Of a stretch of DNA of 52,951 nt, positions 44,446 through 52,951 are shown piece after piece. Source of the DNA: Kofleriaceae bacterium (GTDB lineage: Bacteria; Myxococcota_A; Polyangia; Haliangiales; Haliangiaceae). Where the stretch lies: positions 1-52,951 of the forward strand of contig JAGPCO010000045.1 of NCBI GenBank assembly GCA_018058095.1, written 5' to 3'. Each line of letters opens with the position of its first letter. The stretch's first letter is position 1. The notes beneath the pieces are model-generated. The model searched no databases and had not been told where the DNA came from. It worked only from the letters and a program-made list of their open reading frames with translations. The translations under genes and the position numbers were made by a program.

Positions 44446-45420
44446 ATGCGCCTGGTGACCGCGATGGCCGTGGTGGTGGGCGTGCTCTTCCTGACGAGCA
44501 CGCCGGCCGGCGCGCAGGCCCCGGCTCCCGCGCCCGAGGCGGTGGCCCAGGCCAAGCGGCAGGCCGAGCAGCTCGCGCTCGACGCCTTCGCGCTCATCAA
44601 GGACCAGCCGGCCGGGGCCCTGCCGTACGAGAAGGCGGCCAAGCTGTTCGTCGCCGCCTACGAGCTCGATCGCGGCATCACCCACCTGATCAACGCCGCG
44701 GTCGCCCTGCGCAAGGGCGACCTGCCGCACCAGGCCATCGCCATCTACGAGCGGGTCCTGGCCGAGGGCTCGGGCACGCTGTCGCCCGACTTCGCCGACC
44801 GGGTCCGGGCCGACCTCGACACCATCCGCCGCACCTCGGTCCAGGCCCGGGTGCTGACCCAGGGTGGGCCGGTCGAGATCGAGCTCGACGGTCGCCCGGT
44901 CGGGGTCGCGACCGCGACCACGCCGCTGGTGGTGTGGGCCCCGGTCAGCGGCCGGCATGCCCTGGTGGCGCGCCGGGCCGGGCAGCGTGACGCCAGCCGC
45001 GAGCTGGTCGACCTGGCGCCGGGCGCGGCGGTCGACGTGGTGCTGGTGCCGACCGCGATCCCGACCACCGGGCGGGTGCTGGTCGAGTCGGTGCCGGCGC
45101 GGGCCGAGCTGTTCATCGACGATGGCGTGCCACATGGGCGAGCGCCGCGCTCGATCGAGCTGGTCCCTGGTGGGCACGAGCTGGTCGCCCGCCTGCCCGG
45201 CCACGTCGACCGACTCGAGCGCCTGACCGTGGTCGCCGGCGTCGACCAGCGCTTGACGCTGCGGCTCGAGCCGCTACCGCCGCCCTGGTATCGGCGTCGG
45301 AAGGTCCTGATCCCGGTCCTGATCGTCACGGCCGCGGTGGTGGGTGTGACCGGAGCGCTGGTCTACCGCCGCGCCAACCAGGACTCCATGCCCGACGGGG
45401 TGATCATTGTCCTGCCGTAG
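44446..45420 (+). CDS. PEGA-domain exported protein
   Basis: 324 aa with a cleavable signal peptide (VVVGVLFLTSTPAGAQA). An N-terminal TPR-like helical region (residues about 30-120, including NAAVALRKGDLPHQAIAIYERVLAEGSG) is followed by two PEGA-like repeats at about 139-181 and 207-253 (GRVLVESVPARAELFIDD...GGHELVARLPGH). A C-terminal transmembrane helix lies at about 287-308 with a short tail. This TPR-PEGA layout is frequent in myxobacteria, often beside protein kinases. First gene of a four-gene operon; it overlaps the next gene by 14 nt. Confidence 0.87.
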   Translation: MRLVTAMAVVVGVLFLTSTPAGAQAPAPAPEAVAQAKRQAEQLALDAFALIKDQPAGALPYEKAAKLFVAAYELDRGITHLINAAVALRKGDLPHQAIAIYERVLAEGSGTLSPDFADRVRADLDTIRRTSVQARVLTQGGPVEIELDGRPVGVATATTPLVVWAPVSGRHALVARRAGQRDASRELVDLAPGAAVDVVLVPTAIPTTGRVLVESVPARAELFIDDGVPHGRAPRSIELVPGGHELVARLPGHVDRLERLTVVAGVDQRLTLRLEPLPPPWYRRRKVLIPVLIVTAAVVGVTGALVYRRANQDSMPDGVIIVLP

Positions 45421-45819
45421 GATCCTGCTGCTGGTGCCGCTGGCCGCGCTCGTCGGCGGGTGCCCCGCCGCGTACGACCCACCCGACGTCGAGCTGAAGG
45501 TCACGCGTGACCCGGGCCGGGTGCTGCTGGTCAAGGCGTGTGATGTCGTCACCGGCACCTGCACCGCGTCGCAGGACGCGTTCTTCGACCAGGGCGACGC
45601 GCGCACGGCCACGGCCAACGTGTACGTCGAGGGTGGACGCCGCATGGCCCGGCTCAAGCTGAGTGACGGCGGCGTGAGCACGCTGTGCGTGGTGATGCCG
45701 ATCACCCCCGACGACGACGAAGACACCCTCACCCGTGAGGTAGCCGTCACCGCGGCTGGCGTGCGCTGGTGCCCGAGCGCGCCGGCGGCGTGCGAGACCC
45801 CCGAGCCGGCGTGTGACTT

Positions 45820-45823
<4 letters not shown>
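45407..45823 (+). CDS. Small lipoprotein in PEGA/kinase operon
   Basis: 138 aa from a TTG start at 45407, inside the end of the PEGA gene. TTG is accepted because it begins a textbook lipoprotein signal (MSCRRILLLVPLAALVGGC). The mature part has six cysteines and is beta-rich (VELKVTRDPGRVLLVKACDVVTGTC). Its stop codon overlaps the probable CTG start of the kinase (CTGA). Function unknown; its place suggests it works with the kinase or PEGA protein at the cell surface. Confidence 0.8.
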
Positions 45824-47238
<1,415 letters not shown>

Positions 47239-47280
47239 AACCAGGGCTGGGCCGCCCGGGCGGGCCCGAGGAGGTCGCCA

Positions 47281-50200
47281 ATGACGTGCGCGTATCGATG
47301 GATCGTGCTGGCCGTGCTGGCCCTTGGGCTGAGCAGCGGGTTGGCCGGGTGTGGGGCGTGTGGCACCCCCGACGAGACCGTGCAGGATCCGCTCGGCGAG
47401 CTGATCGGCCGCATCGTCCTCGACGACGACGTCGGTGCGTCCGGCTGCATGGTCACGCTCGAGGGCTCGCCGCGTGGCGCCCGCTGCGACCAGGCCGGCG
47501 AGTTCGCCATCCTCGCCGTCGACCCCGGCCGCTGGGTCCTGCGCGTCGTCGCCGATCGGGCGGCCCAGACCGGCGGGCTCATCCCCGACATGCTGGTCAC
47601 CACCGCCGCCAACGCCGGCATCATCACCCCGCTCGGCAACCTCCGCGTCGCCAAGCCCGGCTCGCTCGGCGGCCACGCCGTGGTCCCGGCCGGGCAGACC
47701 CCGCCGTTCACGATCCTGTCCATCCCCGGCTACGGCATCTCGACCGCGCTCGACCCGACCACGTTCGGCTACCTGTTCGAGCGGGTCCCGGCTGGCGTGC
47801 ACGACGTCGTCCTCACCAACGACAGCGGCAGCCTGGTGGTCGAGGACGTCCAGGTCCGCCCGGGCGTGCGCACGCTCGACGTCGACTTCGACCTGGCCGC
47901 GGTGACCAGCACGATGGTGGCGGTGATCGGTGAGGCCGCGGTCAGCCAGCGGACCGACCGGGCCGGCATCACCGTCGAGCTGGTCGACGCCGTCGACGGC
48001 ACGGTCGAGCAGACCGTCGTCACCGGCGACGACGGCACCTTCTCGCTGCCGGCCCGCGCTGGCGTGTACCTGGTGCGCGCGCGCCACCCCAGCGTCAACC
48101 GCACCGCGGTGGTGCCGTCGGTGCTGGTGTACGGCACGCGCGACCTGGTGCTGGCCAGCGCCCTGGTCATCCCGTCCGACCTCGACCTCGACGGCGACGG
48201 CCTGACCGATGACCTCGACGACGACGACGACGGCGACGGCGTGCTCGACGGCCAGGACGGCTTCCCGCAGGACCCGGCCGAGTCGCTCGACTCTGACGGC
48301 GACGGCGTCGGCGACAACGCCGACCTCGACCGCGACGGCAACGGCACGGTCGACCGCGCCGTGCCCACCCCCGACGGCGACGGCGACGGCCAGCTCGACT
48401 TCGAGGACAACTGCCCGGCCACGTCCAACCCCGACCAGGTCGACACCGATGGCGACGGCGTCGGCACGCTGTGTGACAACTGCCCCGGCGTGGTCAACCC
48501 CGACCAGGCCGACGGCGATAGCGACGGCCAGGGCGACGCGTGCGAGGCCTGCATCCCGGGCTCGCCCTGTGCCCCGGTCAACTCGTGCAACGTCGGCCTG
48601 CTGCTGTGCAGCGGCGCCACCCCGGTGTGCCAGGACACCGGCCAGCCGCGCCCCGACGGCTCGACCTGCGGCCTCGACCAGGTCTGCTTCGCCGGTGCGT
48701 GTGCCCCGTGTCAGAACGGCGGCAGCTGCTTCACCTCGAGCGCCGGCGCCTGCGTGGTCGGCGTGCAGAGCTGCGCCAGCGGGCAGGCCGAGTGCCTGCC
48801 GACAGCGGCCCAGGTCCCGAGCGGCAACACCTGCGGGCTCGATCAGGTGTGCGACGACGGCGCCTGCGTGGCCTGCACCGAGGGCGGCGCCTGCACCTAC
48901 GCGCCCAACGCGTGCCGGCAGGGCCGGCTGTCGTGTGACACCGGCCTGCCGCAGACCTGCGAGGACAGCGGCCTCAACGCCGCCGACGGCACCAACTGCG
49001 GCGGCGCCAACTTCTGCCGCAACGGCAGCTGCGAGCCGTGTAACCAGGGCCAGGCCTGCTCGCCGGCGTCGGCGCCGTGCCACGTCGGCGCCATCACCTG
49101 CGGCACCGGCAGCGCCACCTGCGAGGACCAGGGCAGCAACGCGCCCGACGGCTCGCCGTGCCTCGGCGCCGGCATGTACTGCTCGGCCGGCGCCTGTATC
49201 ACCTCGCCCAACACCTTGACCGTCACCGCCGGCGGCGGCCAGACCGCGCCGGTCGGCAGCCAGCTCGCGCCCATCACCGTGCGCCTGCGCGACGGCGGCG
49301 GCACCGCCCTGGTCGGCCGCGCGGTCACGGTGGTGCCAGCGCCGGGCGGGACCGTGGTGACCCCGGCCAGCACCACCGACGCCACCGGCGCGTCGAGCTT
49401 CGTGGTCCGCCTCGGCCCGACCGCGGGCGTGCAGACCTTCAGCGTGCAGACGCCGGTGTCGGCCCCGCTCGAGCTGCCGTTCAGCGCGACGGCGTCGCCG
49501 GCCGGCACCATCTTCACCGTGGTCAACGCCTCGCACACCTCCGGCTTCTCTGGCGTGCCCGGCCCGGCCAGCCAGGCCCGCATCGGCGACACCGGGGCGA
49601 TGGCCCTGGGGCCCGACGGCAGCGTGTACCTGGCCGAGCAGTTTGGCGGTCGCCTGTACCGGGTCGACCCCGCCGGCACCATCAGCCACATCGCCGGCCA
49701 GCTGGCGAGCCGGACCCCGCCGTGGAACCAGGGCGACCCCGCGCTGACGGCGTACTTCGGCAGCATCGACCGCCTCGCCTTCGACGCCAGCGGCCAGCTC
49801 TACGTGGTCACCTCCGATCGGATCGGCCGGCTCGACCTCGCCAGCGGCCGGGTCTTCACCTACGCCGGGGGCGGGCCGGCCGGGCCGCCCGGCTACGGCG
49901 ATGGTGGGCTGGCCACCGCGGCGCGGCTGCAGAGCCCGACCTCGCTGGCGTTCGGTCCGGGTGGGGTCGGCTACCTGTTCGAGCAGTTCAGCGGCGCGGT
50001 CCGGCGCATCGATGCCGCCGGGGTCATCACCACCATCCTCAGCCCGGGCACCAACTGTGTCGACGCGGTCTACGTGTCGGCCGGCTCGGGTGGCGCCCTG
50101 GTGGTCGGCCCGACCGGGGCGCTGTTCCTGGGGGCGTCGGTCTGTGTGCCGGTCACCCAGCAGATCTCGAATGGCCTGCTGCGGCGTGATCCGGACGGCA

Positions 50201-51876
50201 CGGTGCACCACATCGCGGGCGACCTGGCCGGCACCCTCGGCGAGGGCGCCCACGCGGCGGCGACGCAGTTCCTGACCATCACCGGCCTCGCGTTCGATCC
50301 GGCCGGCAACCTGTTCACGCTCGAGACCCAGGGGCACCGAGTGCGGCGGATCGACGCCCGCACCGGCCTGGTCAGCCGCATCGCCGGCACCGGCACCAGC
50401 GGCAGCGCTGGCGAGTACGTCACCGCCGCCACCGCGCCGCTGTCGGCGCCGGTCGACCTCGTGGTGCGGGGCGCCGACCTGTGGATCTCGGAGGGGACCG
50501 CGACCGTGCGTCAGGTCAGCGGCGTGACCGGCGCGGTGCCGGGTGACGTGGTGCTGTCGCTCCCGGTCAGCACCGCCTCGGTCGCCGTGCACCAGCAGGT
50601 CGCGTCGATCAACGCCCGGGTGGCCACCGCCGGCGGAACGCCGTACCTCGGCCTGCCGGTGACCTGGGCCAGCCCGCAGGTCATCACCCAGGTCGTGCCG
50701 GCGCGCTCGCTGACCAACACCGCTGGCCTGGCGCCGACGACCGCACGCACCGGCCTGGTCCCGGGCACGACGCAGGTCCTCGGCAGCTACCGCGACCTGC
50801 ACGGGACCCACGTCGCTGGTAGCCCCGCCACCTTCACCATCACCAACACCAGCCCGACCGGCACCGTGCTGACGGCGGTCAACCTGGTCGGGGCGTCCTC
50901 GGCCGCGGCCCACGTCGGCGTGCCCGCCGCGCTGGCCGGCGTACAGGCGGTGGCCGCGGTGGCGGTCGCGTCGACTGGCGCCGTGTACTTCGGCGACACC
51001 GCCCGGGTCCACCGGCTCGATCCGACCGGGCTGGTCACCACCGTCGCCGGCGGCGGCAACGCGCTGGGCGACTTCGGGCCGGCCGTCGGCGCCCAGCTCA
51101 GCAACGTCGTCGGCCTGGCGCTCGACGAGGCTGGTGGGCGCCTGTACATCAGCGAGCGCAACAGCGACCGCGTCCGGCGGGTCGACCTCGCCACCGGCAT
51201 CATCGTCACCCAGGCCGGTGGCGGCGCGGCCACGACCGCGCCGTGGGGCGACGGCGGCCTGGCCACCAACGCGGTGCTGGCCACGCCCGCCGCCATCTCG
51301 CTCGGGCCCGACGGCGCCCTGTACATCGCCGACACCCAGCACGCCCGGATCCGGCGGGTCGACCTGACCACCAACGTGATCACCACGGCGCTCGTCGCCG
51401 CCACCAGCTGCGACGGCCTCAGCGCGAACGTGGTCAACCTGCCGGCGACGGGCGGGGCGATGGTGTGGAGCGGGACCGACCTGTACGTCGGGGCGGTCCT
51501 GTGTCGGCCGGGCTCGACCACGTCCGCCAACGGGATCCTCCGACGCGACGCCGGCGGCACGCTGACCGTCGTCGCCGGCGGCCCCGCGACCGGGCCGACC
51601 GCCGACGGCACCCTCGCCACCGCCGCCGGGCTCGGGACCATCCAGGGCCTGACCCTGGTCGGCGGCGACCTGGTGTTCACCGACGGCAACCGCATCCGCC
51701 GCATCACCGGCGGTGTGCTCGCGACCCTGGCCGGCAGCGGCACGGCGGGTGTGGCCGGCGAGTACGGTCCACCGCTGGCGGCTCAGCTCGAGAACCCACG
51801 CGCGCTGGCGGCCACGCCGTCGGGCCGCATCTACTTCGGCGAGGCGAGCCGCAACACCTTGCGGGTGTTGTGGTAG
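47281..51876 (+). CDS. 1531-aa lipoprotein with TSP3 calcium-binding, Cys-rich, Ig-like and NHL domains
   Basis: Surface lipoprotein (signal ending LSSGLAGC) of 1531 aa. Domain order: carboxypeptidase-regulatory / CNA-B-like repeats at about 25-300; thrombospondin type-3 Asp-rich repeats at about 300-420 ([43 protein letters not shown]) that bind calcium; an EGF-like cysteine region at 420-640; an Ig-like domain at 640-740; an NHL/SMP-30-type beta-propeller at 740-1080; a second Ig-like domain at 1083-1190; and a second NHL propeller at 1194-1530. Likely an adhesin or surface receptor. It is last in the PEGA/lipoprotein/kinase operon, 42 nt after the kinase, with GAGG before ATG. Confidence 0.9.
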   Translation: MTCAYRWIVLAVLALGLSSGLAGCGACGTPDETVQDPLGELIGRIVLDDDVGASGCMVTLEGSPRGARCDQAGEFAILAVDPGRWVLRVVADRAAQTGGLIPDMLVTTAANAGIITPLGNLRVAKPGSLGGHAVVPAGQTPPFTILSIPGYGISTALDPTTFGYLFERVPAGVHDVVLTNDSGSLVVEDVQVRPGVRTLDVDFDLAAVTSTMVAVIGEAAVSQRTDRAGITVELVDAVDGTVEQTVVTGDDGTFSLPARAGVYLVRARHPSVNRTAVVPSVLVYGTRDLVLASALVIPSDLDLDGDGLTDDLDDDDDGDGVLDGQDGFPQDPAESLDSDGDGVGDNADLDRDGNGTVDRAVPTPDGDGDGQLDFEDNCPATSNPDQVDTDGDGVGTLCDNCPGVVNPDQADGDSDGQGDACEACIPGSPCAPVNSCNVGLLLCSGATPVCQDTGQPRPDGSTCGLDQVCFAGACAPCQNGGSCFTSSAGACVVGVQSCASGQAECLPTAAQVPSGNTCGLDQVCDDGACVACTEGGACTYAPNACRQGRLSCDTGLPQTCEDSGLNAADGTNCGGANFCRNGSCEPCNQGQACSPASAPCHVGAITCGTGSATCEDQGSNAPDGSPCLGAGMYCSAGACITSPNTLTVTAGGGQTAPVGSQLAPITVRLRDGGGTALVGRAVTVVPAPGGTVVTPASTTDATGASSFVVRLGPTAGVQTFSVQTPVSAPLELPFSATASPAGTIFTVVNASHTSGFSGVPGPASQARIGDTGAMALGPDGSVYLAEQFGGRLYRVDPAGTISHIAGQLASRTPPWNQGDPALTAYFGSIDRLAFDASGQLYVVTSDRIGRLDLASGRVFTYAGGGPAGPPGYGDGGLATAARLQSPTSLAFGPGGVGYLFEQFSGAVRRIDAAGVITTILSPGTNCVDAVYVSAGSGGALVVGPTGALFLGASVCVPVTQQISNGLLRRDPDGTVHHIAGDLAGTLGEGAHAAATQFLTITGLAFDPAGNLFTLETQGHRVRRIDARTGLVSRIAGTGTSGSAGEYVTAATAPLSAPVDLVVRGADLWISEGTATVRQVSGVTGAVPGDVVLSLPVSTASVAVHQQVASINARVATAGGTPYLGLPVTWASPQVITQVVPARSLTNTAGLAPTTARTGLVPGTTQVLGSYRDLHGTHVAGSPATFTITNTSPTGTVLTAVNLVGASSAAAHVGVPAALAGVQAVAAVAVASTGAVYFGDTARVHRLDPTGLVTTVAGGGNALGDFGPAVGAQLSNVVGLALDEAGGRLYISERNSDRVRRVDLATGIIVTQAGGGAATTAPWGDGGLATNAVLATPAAISLGPDGALYIADTQHARIRRVDLTTNVITTALVAATSCDGLSANVVNLPATGGAMVWSGTDLYVGAVLCRPGSTTSANGILRRDAGGTLTVVAGGPATGPTADGTLATAAGLGTIQGLTLVGGDLVFTDGNRIRRITGGVLATLAGSGTAGVAGEYGPPLAAQLENPRALAATPSGRIYFGEASRNTLRVLW

Positions 51877-51889
51877 CGGTGGGCCGCCG

Positions 51890-52732
51890 TCACCGCAGCG
51901 CGGCGAGGGCGGCGGCGGCCGGGGCGGGGCTGCCGGTGAACATGACGGTCCAGTCGGCGCTGACGCGGGCCGGGCCGGGCTCGACGCGATCGACGGCCTG
52001 GCCGGGAGCGATCCCATCGGTGCGCGGCTCGGTGCCGCGCGCCGTCCAGCCAGCGGGCGTGCCCCACACGACGAGGCCGGGGTAGCCGGCACACTCGGTC
52101 GCGACGGCGACCAGCAGGGCGCCGCCGGCGTCGACGTCGAGCGCGCCGGTGCCGAGCGGCATGGGCGACGGCGCGGCCGCGACCGGGGTGGCCAGGCTGG
52201 CGCGCACCGTCGCCGCTGGCAGGCCATCGTACGCGGTGGCCAGCATGGTCATCTGCGGCGAGGGCGCGGCGCCGCTGGCCGTGAAGGTGACGGTGTGGCC
52301 ACCGCCGCCGGTGCCGACGTGGCCGACGTACATGCCCGCGGCGGCGGCGCCGCTCGAGCACTGCGGCGCGCTCAGCTCGACGGCGGCGGCCCGGCTGTAA
52401 ACGTTGCCGAGGCTGTCGGTCACCGCGTCGGGCGCGACCAGGGTGTCGCCGCCAGCCCACAGCCAGACCCACACGACGACGGTCTGGCCGGCCTGGGTTG
52501 GGCTGGTGAAGGTCACCGCGCCGGCGCCCGCACCGGCGCCGTCGATGCTCAGCAGCGGCGTGGTCTGGGCCGCGGTCACGGTCAGGCCGCCGGGGGCAGC
52601 GTCGCCGGCGGCGGCGTCGGCGCGACCGCTGCTGGCGCCATCGTCGGAGTCGAAGCCGAGGCGACACGCCGCGGCCGGCGCCAGCAGCAGCCCCAGCATG
52701 GCAAACCGACTCCGCCTCACGTCGACCAGCAT
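51890..52732 (-). CDS. Lipoprotein with Ig/jelly-roll-like domain
   Basis: 280 aa if started at ATG 52732; ATG 52699 is an alternative. The signal (RRSRFAMLGLLLAPAAAC) gives a lipoprotein. An Asp/Ala/Gly linker is followed by about 230 residues that look like a beta-sandwich (VTFTSPTQAGQTVVVWVWLWAGGDTLVAP, VTDSLGNVYSRAAAVEL, TASGAAPSPQMTMLATAYDGL), like secreted adhesion or sugar-binding modules of myxobacteria. Upstream in-frame codons to the window edge show no gene-like sequence. Convergent with the giant lipoprotein gene (13 nt apart). Confidence 0.78.
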   Translation of the reverse strand: MLVDVRRSRFAMLGLLLAPAAACRLGFDSDDGASSGRADAAAGDAAPGGLTVTAAQTTPLLSIDGAGAGAGAVTFTSPTQAGQTVVVWVWLWAGGDTLVAPDAVTDSLGNVYSRAAAVELSAPQCSSGAAAAGMYVGHVGTGGGGHTVTFTASGAAPSPQMTMLATAYDGLPAATVRASLATPVAAAPSPMPLGTGALDVDAGGALLVAVATECAGYPGLVVWGTPAGWTARGTEPRTDGIAPGQAVDRVEPGPARVSADWTVMFTGSPAPAAAALAALR

Positions 52733-52951
52733 ACCGGTCGCACCGGCCGGTCGAGTCGGCGTTTGCGCACCACCTGCAGGTGGGCGCATCAGGAGCGCTC
52801 GCTGGTCTCCACCTGGGTCGGGCGAGGTGACCACGGGACCCGACAGGAAGCTCGATCCGCCGCCCCGCCCGGAAGTAATCTCCTGTAAACCCTTATGGTT
52901 GGGAGGCCGTGTCCGTGGCTCGGACTTTTCTGAACGCGGCTGCATGTGCAC
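52733..52951. other. Intergenic region at right edge
   Basis: No gene is supported here. A relatively AT-rich patch near 52870-52935 (AGTAATCTCCTGTAAACCC and following) contrasts with its surroundings and may be a promoter or the end of a feature outside the window. Confidence 0.5.

Overview
The window is very GC-rich (third codon positions almost all G or C, so many long shadow ORFs). It is dense in short lipoproteins with C-terminal lipoboxes, Ser/Thr protein kinases with extracytoplasmic tails, TSP3/NHL/PEGA proteins and multihaem cytochromes. This content points to a myxobacterium (Myxococcota, Polyangia- or Haliangium-like chromosome). The assignment rests on gene content only. No function here has been checked against a database.

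Layout. 1-2382: a Ser/Thr kinase cut by the left edge. 2472-3692: a zinc-ribbon, single-TM protein. 3843-6709: a two-gene cytochrome operon (di-haem MauG/CcpA-like protein plus penta-haem protein). 6777-9371: a lipoprotein and a TetR regulator divergent from a fatty-acid-hydroxylase-like membrane enzyme, with a clear operator between them. 9436-12387: lipoproteins and a hypothetical protein. 12677-18428: an ECF-like sigma factor overlapping a kinase that carries an N-terminal H-x3-C-x2-C anti-sigma-like motif, then a second such kinase, then two tandem paralogous lipoproteins. Both lipoproteins, and the lipoprotein at 11815, are preceded by the same two-box motif TGCGACG-N14-CTCGTCCGGA ending 5-7 nt before ATG. 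This looks like a self-contained sigma/anti-sigma-kinase/regulon locus with near-leaderless targets. 18460-22093: an NAD(P)-binding protein and a tandem pair of paralogous lipoproteins.

22179-26255: a tRNA-Gly(CCC), then a clearly lower-GC island holding a tyrosine-recombinase remnant and a two-gene operon (a 737-aa protein with zinc ribbon and PD-(D/E)XK nuclease signature, and a 432-aa unknown). It ends at a 3' tRNA fragment sharing the GGTTCGAATCCC core and is followed by a DUF5063-like pseudogene. This is the best candidate for an undescribed, possibly defensive, system.

26649-43736: mixed chromosomal genes: DUF1963 protein, GMC oxidoreductase with a GH39-like lipoprotein, DUF389 membrane protein, alpha/beta-hydrolase divergent from LysR, HEAT-repeat protein, small lipoproteins, 2-oxoacid dehydrogenase E1 alpha/beta, and a large haem-motif lipoprotein. 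43893-52732: a conserved hypothetical, then a four-gene operon (PEGA protein, small lipoprotein, Ser/Thr kinase, 1531-aa TSP3/NHL lipoprotein) and a convergent lipoprotein. No CRISPR array, rRNA or intact insertion sequence was seen.
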